DNA from: Parasponia andersonii
Taxonomy: Eukaryota > Streptophyta > Magnoliopsida > Rosales > Cannabaceae
DNA length: 64,000 bases
Assembly (NCBI GenBank): GCA_002914805.1
Contig: JXTB01000007.1
Span: 1,773,657 to 1,837,656, forward strand
Reading direction: 5' to 3'
The position numbers and the translations under genes were made by a program. Shown in pieces: positions 24,212 to 41,090 of this stretch (positions are counted from its first letter, which is position 1; every line of letters starts with the position of its first letter). The notes under the pieces were generated by a model that was given only the letters and a program-made list of their open reading frames with translations, searched no databases and was not told the origin of the DNA.

Positions 24212-26321
24212 CTACTCTCTTCTCTCCTCTTCTCTTTCTCTCTCTGTCGCAAACGCAGTGTTCTCTCTCCAGACCTTTGCGCTTACTCGCATCTTTTCAA
24301 CCAAAATAGGGTTAGCAAAGATTTTAAAAAAAAAAATATGGTTAGCAAAGATAAAGAAAGGTGCCCTAATCACAAACCCAAACCGGTTCTCATTCGGCAG
24401 GTTTGGGGGCACAATCTTCACTCCGAATTCCACCTCATTCGGGCTCTGCTCCCCCGATACTCGTACATCTCCATGGACACAGAGTTCCCCGGTTTCGTTT
24501 ATCAGCCACCCGTTGATCCTTGTCGGCCACTACGAAAACCTCAACTTCAACCGTCCGACCAATACCAAGTTATGAAAGCCAATGTGGACGCACTCAACAT
24601 CATCCAGGTCGGCTTGACTCTCGCCGACGCTCACGGAAACCTGCCCGACCTCGGTGGAGAATGTTGCTTTATTTGGGAGTTCAATTTCCGGGATTTCGAC
24701 GTGACCCGTGACTTGTGTGCCCAAGATTCTATTGACATGCTAAAGCAGCAAGGGATTGATTTCGAGAGGAACCGGTGGTTTGGGGTCGATTCGGCTCTGT
24801 TTGCGCGTTTTATGATGTGGTCTGGTCTCGTTGGCAACTATGCAGTCACATGGGTTACCTTCCATAGTTCCTATGATTTTGGTTATCTCTTGAAGATTCT
24901 CACACGCAGACGATTGCCCGACTCCTTAGATGGGTTTCTTTGTTTGTTAAGGGCCTTCTTCGGGAGCAGAGTCTATGACATCAAGTATATGATCAAGTTT
25001 TGTAACTTGTACGGAGGACTCGAGCGTGTGGCCCAAACGCTCCAGGTGGACCGGGCGGTTGGGAACTGCCATCAGGCTGGCTCCGACAGCCTCCTGACGT
25101 GGCAAGCATTCCAGAGGATGAGGGACGTCTACTTTGTGAAGGATGGAGCTGCGGAGAAGTATGCTGGAGTGTTGTACGGACTGGAAGTGGAAGTGTTCTG
25201 ATCACTCGATTTCATGATTAGTTTACTTTTCTGTCCATAAGGCTTAAGTTGTGGTTAAATGAACCAATGATGGTATTAACTATTGTTTTAATGTTAGCTG
25301 TCCAATGCTAGAGAGTGAACTTTAAATCAAAGCAAATCAAAGGAATGACATTATATCATTATACATATATGTTTGTTTTCTTTTCTTTTCTTTTCTTGTT
25401 TGTTTCTGTGTGCTATCATTCAGTTGACTCTCTACACCTGTTGGCTCCATTGATCCATTGAGATTCTTGGTTTTAGTCTGCATTTCAAACAACAATATTC
25501 ATTAATTTGCCTGTGCTACAGTATACATACACATTATTATGACAAATACTCTTCTACAATTTTGTTTGCCCAAAATCCGTCTATTCCTAGACTAACTGTG
25601 AGGTTAGTTTAACCACGAAAATGTTTTAATGTTGTTCAATGGGCAGAGGTACCACTTCAAAACGGTTTTTAATTCTAACACTCCCTTCTTCTTAAATTCT
25701 AGCACTCTTGTGGTCATGCTGCTGTAAAGTTGTGTTCTTGATAACCATTCTTTTCTATTTCTTAAAGTAAATTCCCTTTCATACATTCTGGTCAATATTA
25801 GTCTTCTTTTGTACGGTTGTGGTCTTCTTTCTTATTGAGCTTAATGTTTAGTCTTTTGTAGTTATCAATTTTCTTCAATAAATTTAGCTCAAAAGAACGA
25901 AGTAAAATTAGCTGCATTTGAATTTTTGAATTAAATTTCAAATTTGAATTTGTATACAAATAATTCCCCAAGTTTCAAAATCTTGAGAGAGGCTGGTGTA
26001 CTGAGGTTTAGTGCACTCAAAGTGTTTTATGGAATTTCTAAACGTCATTTTATTAACTTGTATTAACTTTTAAAGGGGCTAGTCTCACTGTATGGGACCA
26101 AAAGTTCAGCCTAAAACTTTGCTTTGGGATAAATGAAATTTTTGGCTTAAGAGATTCTTGCCTCGTAGATAGCTTTAATCCTAGGAGGTTATTTGTTTTT
26201 ACTTTATTGGGACTCTGCTAAAAAGTGATCAGAGAATCTGAATGCCTTTTGTATAACTACAATTCTTTTCTTCTTGCTGCGATCAGAATGTGCTAAATTG
26301 TTCTAAAATTTTGAGTTTGGA
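24212..26321 (+). repeat. Left arm of near-identical 2.1-kb inverted repeat
   Basis: Matches the reverse complement of about 45402-47500 with almost no differences through the CT-rich leader, the CAF1 coding region and about 1.1 kb of 3' flank. One visible difference is in the leader before the start codon (one T-to-A change in the poly(A) run at about 24325). Homology continues beyond 26321 to about 26490, but only at a much lower level. Confidence 0.92.
24338..25201 (+). CDS. CAF1: CCR4-associated factor 1 (CAF1) deadenylase, copy 1
   Basis: Intronless, 287 aa, the usual length for plant CAF1. CAF1 is the 3'-5' exoribonuclease of the CCR4-NOT complex that shortens mRNA poly(A) tails in the cytoplasm. 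All DEDD-family acidic residues are present: D47 and E49 in SMDTEFPG, D180 in [10 protein letters not shown], and H245/D250 in [26 protein letters not shown] (87-97) and WEFNFRDFD (113-121) are also conserved. The chosen ATG gives [20 protein letters not shown] and lies downstream of the TATA box; the frame is open upstream, but that extension differs between the two copies. The segment GTTAGCAAAGAT is repeated just before and at the start codon. A minus-strand copy at 46521-47384 encodes an identical protein. Nothing suggests loss of function. Confidence 0.95.
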   Translation: MVSKDKERCPNHKPKPVLIRQVWGHNLHSEFHLIRALLPRYSYISMDTEFPGFVYQPPVDPCRPLRKPQLQPSDQYQVMKANVDALNIIQVGLTLADAHGNLPDLGGECCFIWEFNFRDFDVTRDLCAQDSIDMLKQQGIDFERNRWFGVDSALFARFMMWSGLVGNYAVTWVTFHSSYDFGYLLKILTRRRLPDSLDGFLCLLRAFFGSRVYDIKYMIKFCNLYGGLERVAQTLQVDRAVGNCHQAGSDSLLTWQAFQRMRDVYFVKDGAAEKYAGVLYGLEVEVF

Positions 26322-26914
26322 CTGTCACTTAAAGACACATACTAGAACTTAAGGAGCATAGTTGGAGTAAGAAATTTGTGTAACAGGATATTAGTTCGAG
26401 ATAAGAAGTTTGGCGGTTGAGATTGATCTCTTGTGGGGCTGAGAAAGAAAATTGAGATGTAATGCCTATAATACGGTAGGTCTTTTTTTCATGTTACCAA
26501 CTCATAAATCACGATAATTAGAGCCCATTGGGTACTTTTTTGAATTCATTTATATGATTTCAAAATAACTAAAATTAAAACAGGTCCATAAAAACATGTT
26601 AGCTGGCCCATTTTTTAATACAAAATTTGGAAATTTTGGCAAAAAAGTTCCGAAAATTTGAAAATGAAAAATTGACGTTTTCTGGACTTTCTTTCTTTTT
26701 TTATTCCTTCCTCTCGTCTTTTTTTTTTTTGGTGCTATGGGTCTTCCTCTCTTGGTTGTAAATTCCTGCTCTCATCCTCTCCCTCTTCCCTTCTCTTGCC
26801 GACCACCGTAGATCTCTCTCTCCCCCTCTCAACCACTATTGATCCGCAAACGAAGTTGGTCGTCGTTCTTCCATAGTCAAACTCCAACGTTCGTTCTCCC
26901 TCGACTGAAGCCTG
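26322..26914. other. CAF1 3' flank (diverged) and repeat edge
   Basis: 26322-26490 is homologous, with many differences, to the reverse complement of about 45240-45401. From about 26495 a short phrase CATAAATCACGATAATTAG matches 44926-44943 in the same (+) orientation, not inverted. 26700-26910 is pyrimidine-rich without an open frame. Confidence 0.6.
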
Positions 26915-27605
26915 TAAATTCTAATATTTTTAAATTTTGACAAAATAATATTCTGATTTTTTAAATTCTGTAAATTAATATTTTCATTTTTGAATTTCGC
27001 AAATTAATATCTTGATATTTATGATTTTTATAAATTAATACTCTCAGATTTTATTTTCTTTGTATATTTATACAATGAGTAAATTAAAAGATCTGAACAT
27101 CTCTTATTAATTTATTAAAAATATTTAGTTATTAGTATATTATCGAAAATTATTTTATATCTACTTTTTTTTGTTAATTGCTAAAAAAATATAATTTTTT
27201 AACCTCTTATGTTTCTTCTTTTTTTTTTTTTTACAATTAACTAATTTTACCTCTTATTATAATTTTTTTACTTTTCTTTTTAAAATGAAAAGTGAAATAA
27301 GCTAACTATAAATATTTTTTCATAAAATTTATTATTGTTTAATAAGTTTTAATTAAGTTGATGATGGTACTGTCATCTTTTTATTATTAAAATCAATTAA
27401 TTGAGCATTAAGGTTATAAATTTATATGAATTTCAAATGTTAGGATATTAATTTGTAAGAATTTTACTTGTCAAGGTATTAATTTGCAGAATCAAAAAAT
27501 GAAGGTATTATTTTACAAATATTCAAAAGTCAGGATATTATTTTGTAAACATTTAAAAATAAGAATATTATTTTGCAGACATTCGAAAGTCAAGGTTTCT
27601 TTTTT
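26915..27605. repeat. Fold-back region of degenerate ~30-bp units
   Basis: At 27420-27600 a 29-32-base unit (core AGGTATTAATTTGCA, followed by a TTCAAAAGTC-like segment) repeats about six times. At 26925-27055 the same unit appears several times as its reverse complement (core TGTAAATTAATATT). The two arrays face each other across about 370 bases, as in a fold-back or Mutator-like element. No coding capacity; open frames here come from the repeats. Confidence 0.65.
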
Positions 27606-28214
27606 TACAAAAAAAAATAAAACTCCGGATATTTTAATGTTATTATCCCTTAGTTTTAGGAATGAGATTTTGCTCCTAGAGAGAGAAAGAACCAACTGAT
27701 GAGTTTGGTCTCTTTTTTTTTTTTTTGGTTAAAAATAGCGGAAATTAGGTTGAGATGCAGTTTTTGTGATTTTAATATTTTTTCATTAAAAAATGGCTAC
27801 CCATTTACTTGCTTCCCTTTCTGAATACGTGTAGAACCAGTGATTTCATTCCCTCTCTTGCCTCTAAAAAAAGGATTATTAATTCAAACATCAAACGTGT
27901 TCTTTTTTTTTTTTCCTGGAAAACGATTTTCATATACATATTTTTTTTGGATAAAAAAAAAGAGCAGAGTCTATACAAAAGAGTCTTACTGTACATAATC
28001 ACACATTGTAATAGAAAATCAAAATAATATGTATTTGATTAATTTAAATAAATTATGTTAACAAATTTTATGATATTATAAAAAAAAATGATATTAAGAA
28101 CAATTCAACCAAGTAAATATCTATTCGAAAATAACACTACCAAACTAGTTTCAAATTTTTCATCTTAAAAAACAATAATAAAATATAACAACCAAACACA
28201 TTTTCAGAAATATG

Positions 28215-28441
28215 CACTACAAGAAAAACATAATTTTACGTCACTTTTTTTGTGACGTCAAAAGCATATGATGTCGCTCAGCAAAGCGATATCTATCCAT
28301 GTGCCGTTAAAAATCTTATATTCTACGTTACTAGAAAAGCGACGTTGTAGACAAATGACGTCACTAGAAAAACAACTATGTTTACCACGTTCGCTTTTCT
28401 GGCGACGTCATATGTCTATGATGTCGCTTTTTTGGCGACGT

Positions 28442-28475
<34 letters not shown>

Positions 28476-30729
28476 TTTTTCTAGCGATGTGTAAATATTT
28501 CCAAGAGATTTTTAATTAAAATCATTCAAACTATCCAGATTTCATTTACAAAAAATAAAATTACAAAGTCATCAAATATATATATATAGCACTAGATCCA
28601 CATATGTAAAAGTATAAGAATGTCTAATTAAAGTTTAGTTACAAATTAAACTACTAATAACAAGATATCATTATTCTAGAACTACTAGCTAGCAAGTCAC
28701 ATAATTTAAGCTAACAAATATAGTGAAAAATAAGAACATCAACCTAAAAAACTACATACATATCTATGATAAGTCATCAAGTGAGATAAAAGATAATCTT
28801 AACCAATATAATTCATAAGCTCTTTAACTCATTCTTCATAGATCGTATTTATGTAGTCTATCATGCAGAAAGTTTGTACTTGAAACTATGCATTCAAAAA
28901 ATAATAAATTTGTTAGCATATAGAATTTTAGTTTAAAATACACAATATTATATGTTAACAATAGTCCTTTTATGTATTTTGACGTATTCATAAATCGACT
29001 TATTTTGTCTATGTCTATTTCACATTTTGAATACATTATACATTCAAAATCCCCTTTTGATTAAAATTAAAATGGAAATGAAATAAAAGTACAAATAATA
29101 ATATTAAGTTATGTAAAATATTAGCAATAACTAAGTAATCGTAAAAAACTTACGTTTTCATCAAAAGGAAAGCGAGGTAATTTCTGTACAAAAAATTCCA
29201 AGTTCAAAAGATCTGAATACCAAATATATTATTCGACGCTTATAAGTTTGATAAAATCCATTAATACGTTTTCTCGATGAAATTAAGGTGTTTTAAACCT
29301 CATGACCGTACTAAATCCATTACTTATAACTTCTATCAAATCCATTAAAAATAAATGGTCTCTTATCTTATTAATACTAAACTTACTAAAATATCTATAC
29401 TTGACATAAAGGTACATGATAACATTAGCATCTTTGCATTCTTCATATTAAATACTAAAAACTTCTCAAGTCTCTTCCTATACTCAATCAATAATCTACC
29501 TAGTAGCCTATTTCTTATTCATTCTAAATACAATAGAAAAGAACAATTAACCTAAAATAAGTTATATGAAAAGAAAAATTTAACTAACATAGATCAACTA
29601 ATTGCTAATTCTAACTAAATTTAGAACTTGAAAAAAAGTTTAAAAACTGAGCATATCTCTCTTTTATTTCTATCTCCTATAAAATTTTTTGTACAAAAAA
29701 AAAAATAAAATAATATCAATATAAATAATCACGCATAATTATTTCATCCTTATATCACCACAACATATTTTTCCAAAACTTAATCTCTTATATATCAAAT
29801 TTTTTCAAAAACTTTCATACATATATATAATATCATTTTTTCATGAAGAAAAATTTAAGAACATACCTGAAATAATTAATTTGAAACTTATATAAGAATA
29901 CCAAACTTGAAGTATTGATCAACATTAAACTTAAATAAAAATAAAATAACAATAAAAATATATCAAACTACAATATTTAAACATCATTATATGAACAACA
30001 ATAATAAATCTAAATTAAAATTATTGTTAAGAAAAAACATAAGAAAAATGCATATATTAATTAATAAACCATAACTTTGAGAACATTTACCTTAAATAAA
30101 TGGAAATTTTGTACAAATCACCAAGTTTGAACTAATGATCAATACCAAGTTTTAACTAAAACATAAGAACAATAACATATATCAAATTTAAAATTTAAAC
30201 ATTAGTATAGCAAAAAAATGTTAAAAAATTGGATTGAAAATTATAGTAAAAAAATATGAAACATACAAGTTTAACAAATATCCAACAAATTCAACACTTT
30301 CAACTGTGAAAAATTACAAGTAGAACAATAAACTATACACAATCAAAGAAGATATTTCAAAATACCTAAAATCTACAAACTTAACAAAAATAATATTTCT
30401 CTATCAAATATTCAGTAAAAAAAAAGTTTAATACATAAATAATTCAATTCTAGTGAAAAAGTAAAATGGTCAAAAGCACCTTAAACGGCCAAAAAAATGA
30501 AAATCTACTACAGAGAGCCATCACCATTATGTTTGCAAGGAGAGAAATGAAGGCTTCTGAAGTAGGAAGCCCTAATTTAAAGACATATAATGTCGAAAGT
30601 CTACGACATCACCTAAAAATTGACGTCTTATCTTCATCTATGACGTCTAGGTCAATTTTTTTCTATGTCACGTAAACATCAAAAAGCGACGTGAAACTTA
30701 TTGACGTCTTTGCCCCTTTTGTAATAGTG
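28215..30729. mobile_element. Non-autonomous CACTA transposon
   Basis: The left end reads CACTACAAGAAAAACATAAT and the right end, complemented, reads CACTATTACAAAAGGGGCAA. CACTA is the defining terminus of the En/Spm superfamily. The subterminal regions hold repeated GCGACGT(C) motifs at about 28339, 28402, 28434 and 30686, which fits the short subterminal repeats that the transposase binds in this family. The 2.5-kb interior is AT-rich and encodes nothing recognisable. The 3-bp flanks (ATG left, ACA right) do not match, so a target-site duplication is not confirmed. Confidence 0.8.
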
Positions 30730-30799
30730 ACATTTTTCAACCAAAATTTTAGATTCTCTATTTAAAAAGATTATTTTGAAATCATCTATTTTTAAATCA

Positions 30800-31095
30800 C
30801 ATACCAAACAGACACTTGGACACTCTCTGAAACACCAAGTTTGGTTTAAGTAATAAAATATACAAAAAAGTATAACACACAAAGTACCTAAGCCAATTGA
30901 AATTATTCCAACAATCGTACAAGAAAACTAAAAGGCTCAAAACATTACGTGTACAGAACATTTTACCTTAGAATAAGTATAAAATCCCTTTAGAATAAAC
31001 AAGTAAATACTAGAATAACCAATGTAGAAAAGGATGCAAAGGCCACAATAGCTATGTCTTACTAGAAGTCTACATTCATTTGAAATTAAAAAAAA
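30800..31095 (+). repeat. Dispersed repeat, copy A
   Basis: Homologous to 44930-45200 and 57760-58480 in the same orientation, sharing phrases such as GCCAATTGAAATTATTCCAA, ACATTTT(A/C)CCTT(A/T)GA and AATAAACAA(G/T)TAAATAC. It sits just right of the CACTA element. Coding capacity was not found; it is useful here because it shows the uninterrupted sequence at which copy C was later invaded. Confidence 0.8.
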
Positions 31096-31752
31096 AAAAG
31101 AAAAAAAATTAAACAAATATTTATTTGTTAGCATTTAGATTGTGTTTAGTTGGAGAAAGAAGAGATATCAAATTATTATTACGTAATATCAACCAAATTT
31201 AAAAACTAAAAGTCAACAAGCCTAATATAACGACTCCTTATGACACCGTCGAATCTAGGGAATAAACACCACCCACGTTGACCCTTACCTTGCCAAATCT
31301 TGGAAGCTCGACTAGCTTGTCGAGCTTAATCGAGAATCTGTGACATGTTGAGTACTTGACAAAGTGTCGAGAGATGTCAAGAGTACTAGATATAGTGACG
31401 AGTGATATCGAGCGCAAGACAAGATGTGAGCAATTCAATGCCCCTATCTATCTAAATTTGGATCCTGATGGGATAAGTATTAAGGACATTTTGTCTTTAA
31501 AACAAACTTAAAATTTTAAAAAGAGTATTCACTAAAAAACTATCAAAACTAGTATATTTCCTAAAACACTATTTTGGGATGTCATACACAGGTCTCCATG
31601 ACCAATCTGACCTAGCCAATTGAGATCCATCACAAGGGAATCTCCTAGTCTCCAATTAGCTCCCTTATCACTTGGCCAAGGAATTTTGAAATTAAATGGA
31701 TTTTCTCATGGCTTGTCTCCTACTTAAAGTTCCTAAGATAGGTCTAGGGTTA
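31096..31752. other. Gene-free region
   Basis: 31240-31440 is less AT-rich and has repeated TCGAG/CTCGA phrases (AGCTCGACTAGCTTGTCGAG), but no recognisable protein on either strand. Confidence 0.4.
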
Positions 31753-32256
31753 ACAATTCGTATTATCGTGCCATGTTCGAGTCGACACGATTACGATATG
31801 ATACAATATTATCCTAACTGAATATGAAACGATTAATAAACGTATCAAAAGCCTAAACTCGAATACAACACGATTAATGTATGTATAACACGGCGTAACA
31901 CGTGTAACTCATTTAACAAATATGTCATGAATTATACTATGACCTTTTTGACACAATTACTCAAATTTAACATGATTATATATTAATTAATTCAACTAAA
32001 CATATGTAATTATATGTAGAATTAATCAAAATCATATTTAAAATATTAAAATATTAATAAATATATCATATTTGTGTCGTATTGATACAATACGAAAATA
32101 ACCCGTTTAATTAAACGTATTACATGTACCATTTTTAAGTTAAGTGAGTTGACTTGAAACTCACTTGTTTATTATTTGTGTTACACGTGTCAACCTGAAA
32201 ATTAAATAAGTCACTCAGACTCATTTATTTCGTATCGTATAAAAAATTACCCACTC
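31753..32256. mobile_element. Possible hAT-type MITE
   Basis: Starts GGGTTAACAATTCGTATTAT and ends with a complement of GGGTAATTTTTTATACGATA. The interior has repeated ACACG and CGTGT phrases (TAACACGGCGTAACACGTGT), a composition I associate with common plant hAT MITEs. Target-site duplication is unclear (TCTAG on both sides). No coding capacity. Confidence 0.45.
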
Positions 32257-33960
32257 TAGATAAGTCCAAACATTCTCCCTCCAAAGAAGGAACAAACCTT
32301 CCATGTGTCCATCATCTCGACCTCTTAAGACTTAGTCAAAACAGATCACACAAGGATCTTTTAGATTCTAATAGGTTAAGGGTTAGCCTAGTGCCTGAAC
32401 CTCCTAAAGAAAAGAGTGGCCATGCCACTTGTTAGGAATATCCTACTCCTACTCCATTCGACTACCAATGAGAGACACATTCACCTGAATCCCTAAAGAA
32501 AAGAAGCAACAATGCCACATATTAGGACAATCTTACTTTGTCTCTAATTGGCCAATAAGGAGAGACACAACTTTAGCCGACCCATGGATAAAATGGGATA
32601 TTTAAGACCCTAATCAGCCAGTGAGAGCGAAGCAAGCTTGACATCCATTTGTCACCCCAATAAGTACCCTTCCATCCTAATAAGGAGTTGGGGCACGATC
32701 TCACAAATAGTCACACTTACACTCTCGCATCTCTCATTCATCATGGGCCCCTAACCTTTATTTGGACTCACAGGCTCATAAACCATACAATTCCATTATA
32801 CTTTCACTCTTCCATATTTACCATTGCTCCTTATTTTTCTACTTGCATTCTACTCTTTCAATCAATCGTTGCTAACTTGATTGTTAGAGTCTCTTTGCTA
32901 GGCACCATCTAGTGTCCAAGAAGTGCTCTCACGACTTTTTGATTTTGCAGGTTACTGATGGCCTTAAAGTTCTAACTGTTGTCAATGGGCCAAAATGTGA
33001 TCTCAGAACAAGTTGTTTGTTACTTAGCCCAATATGGTTCAATCATGAAATCCGAACTTAGAACTCAAAAACCAGTAAAAAAGGAATAAATTAGGTGAAT
33101 ACTAATTTTTTTCCTCATTAATTAAATTTACCACCATACCATTTCTTTAAATTAATTTTTGATGAATTCTTAACGAATTCTTGACGTTAGCGGTAATTTT
33201 GATAAATTTTTGATAGATTCTTGATGAATTTTTGATTAATTTTCTCTTAAAAATTATAGAACCTAATAATGATGATAAATTTAGTTAAATATTTTAAAAA
33301 AATTGTGAACCCATAAAAAGCCAACAATTGAAAAGCCGTAGATTACTTGGGCCAAGTGTCACTATGTCGGTCCTCCATTCCCAAAATATGAACTTGAAAA
33401 TCGACGACAAACCCAATGTGCACTCCCTATTGAAAAAGGTCTTTTGATTGAATGTCGAAATAAAAGAAAGATTGGTTGTTGAAAAATGCGGAATCTTATA
33501 TTCTAAGAGTACATAACTATGACAATAAAATCAAAGTTAATTAAATATCATAATATATACCTAAAGTTTGATATTAAAAAAATTAGAATTACAGTAGACA
33601 AAAATTCCGTGCTATAAAATAAATAATAACATTAGCACAATAATTTAACATTGCAAAACTCGGACAACAATTACCGCAAGATATTCTTCGATTGAACCCA
33701 AAAATAATAAATAAAAAAACTACTTATTTAATTTTTTTTTCGAAAATTATCTATTATTTATTTATTTATTTTTTGCTCGAATATGTTGTTTTTGAATTTG
33801 TTTCTTTTTGAGTGTCTTCCAAAACCCTCACTAATGGGTGCAAATTCCTTGGCCCACCAAGAACGTTGTTCTAGAAGCAATTTCAGGTTTCGAGTTTCTC
33901 TATTCGACTCTAGGCGAACTCGTCCGTACCTTGAATGAACTCGGGCGGGTCGACTCAGCC
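32257..33960. other. Gene-free region, possible LTR fragment
   Basis: 32280-32950 is less AT-rich and ends TTTGCTAGGCACCATC...TTTTGCAGG, loosely like the end of an LTR, but no partner LTR, primer site or coding region is visible. 33170-33250 has an irregular repeat of TTCTTGATGAATTTTTGAT-like phrases. Nothing else seen. Confidence 0.35.
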
Positions 33961-33971
33961 ATGTGCTAGGT

Positions 33972-33979
33972 TATATAGG
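33972..33979 (+). promoter_or_regulatory. TATA box of RuvB-like 1
   Basis: TATATAGG in a GC-richer context (GGTTATATAGGAGGCGGAGC), about 120 bases before the start codon. A transcription start near 34003 would leave a leader that includes a poly(A) run at 34021-34039. Confidence 0.6.
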
Positions 33980-34093
33980 AGGCGGAGCTTTCTGCAAAGC
34001 AAGTCATACCCTAAAACATAAAAAAAAAAAAAAAAAAAAGGGGCAAGGTTGAGGAGAAATCCTGAGACCGAAAGAAGGGGAAAAAAAAAAGCA

Positions 34094-39658
<5,565 letters not shown>

Positions 39659-41090
39659 AAACTTGGTGCACCTTTCTTGGATATTCTTCGTTTTTATGTT
39701 GAAGTAGGACCTTATTTTCTTTCATGGATTTTGCCCATATGGGTCGATTTGCTCAGATTTTCGTGAATACTTTTGTTAGTCTGCGGCTAAATTGGTGCTT
39801 CAGGGCCTTGAGTAGTGAGTTATTGTCAGAGTACAAAGAGAACAGGGGTGTGGGTTGCATTGGCTTCTCGTGCTTTTTAGAATCTTTGTAACTAAAATGT
39901 GGAACCCGTTATAGGAATTTAGTTTAATTGTCAGCGCCATTGCAAGGTAAGTTTTGAGGGACAGGGTCATGCGCTGTCCTGTGGCGAAATTTAAAGTGGA
40001 GGACAGAGATAGAACAAGCTCTTATATTTACTATTTCTACATATTTTCCCTGCCCGCGTTGCTTGTTTTCTCCTCCCTCTCTTTCTCTCTCTACATAATT
40101 GTGTGATGCCAGTTTGTGATACCCTTGCGTTCTACTCCATTTTGACTTCGGAATATGTACTCTTTGCTTTAAACAAATGGGTCCCAAAATTGAAAACCAA
40201 GAGATATACTCTGAAGATGATGGCTCAAAACCAAAGGAAATCAAGTGGTGAAGACATGTCCGGAGTTGATGGTTTATGTGGGTTGATAGGCATTGAAGTA
40301 ATTAGTTAGGACATATCACCTATTGACGACCCAAAGTCGAAATATGTCCAACGGTATAATGCTTTCATTAGTCTTGATGCTGACTAACCCCGCTGAGTGA
40401 CAAGGTAAGAGTGATGGGAAGAGGCGAGACTCGGGAGCATAAGATTTATGACACATTTGATGTTCGATTCATCTTTTATCATCTTGGACCATAAATGGAT
40501 GTGGGGGCTAACTTCTTATACCCGAGCTGGGGTCTAGTTCAGGGTAGGGTAACCTTCAACCCGACATGCTTATACTTATATTAATAATGAATTCTCAAAT
40601 AGAGTATTTATAACAAATGACCCCTTTTTCACATTATTTTAGTGAATGGCGGGCATTAGTAGTTTTTTAGTAGATAAATTTCATGTATATGATATCAATT
40701 TTATGCATATTATATCAATTTTGATATTGATATATTTTGATATTATATCAATTTTATTAGAAGCCGCAGAAAGCGTACAGGACGTCCAACTGTTAGGTGT
40801 TTTTAAGTATTTTACTTTTAAGTGAGACCCACTTAGTAAGCAGCTTTATCACTTCTTTTTTTCGTATTTACTTTTTTATTTTCATTTTTTGTGTGTGTTT
40901 AACTTCACTTGTATTGTAATATGCTCTTTTTTCCTTTTTGTAGGTGGGTCCTATGTATGTGTTATATGATTTTGAATACATTATGTTTTTCCCCTCTTAC
41001 GAACCCGAGATGAATATCTGAATATAGTGGACTCCAGCATAAGATCAAGTATCGGTGTTACACAAGACTAGTAACGATTAATGAAAAATG
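39659..41090. other. RuvBL1 3' UTR and gene-free region
   Basis: 39659-about 39950 is probably 3' UTR. Beyond it no gene is supported; a short repeat of GATATCAATTTTATG/CATATTATATCAATTTT phrases occurs at 40690-40755. Open frames at 39924-40309 on both strands lack recognisable content. Confidence 0.5.

Noticed and set aside
24146..24337. 64-residue N-terminal extension of CAF1 copy 1
   Set aside because: The upstream ATG lies before the TATA box, the extension is CT-rich leader translated, and the equivalent extension in copy 2 starts differently.
24530..25205. Antisense and shifted open frames within CAF1 (and their mirror copies at 46517-47202)
   Set aside because: Shadows of the constrained CAF1 reading frame; they recur at both copies because the DNA is the same.
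25604..25795. 63-codon minus-strand open frame in the CAF1 3' flank, repeated at 45927-46118 (+)
   Set aside because: Identical in both copies only because the inverted repeat is near-identical; no recognisable domain, and codon composition resembles the surrounding non-coding DNA.
32257..32950. Possible solo LTR
   Set aside because: Composition is suggestive, but no partner, primer site, target duplication or TG/CA ends could be established, so it is only mentioned as an unassigned region.
39924..40309. Overlapping open frames on both strands after RuvBL1
   Set aside because: No family resemblance; they lie in 3' UTR-like and repetitive sequence.
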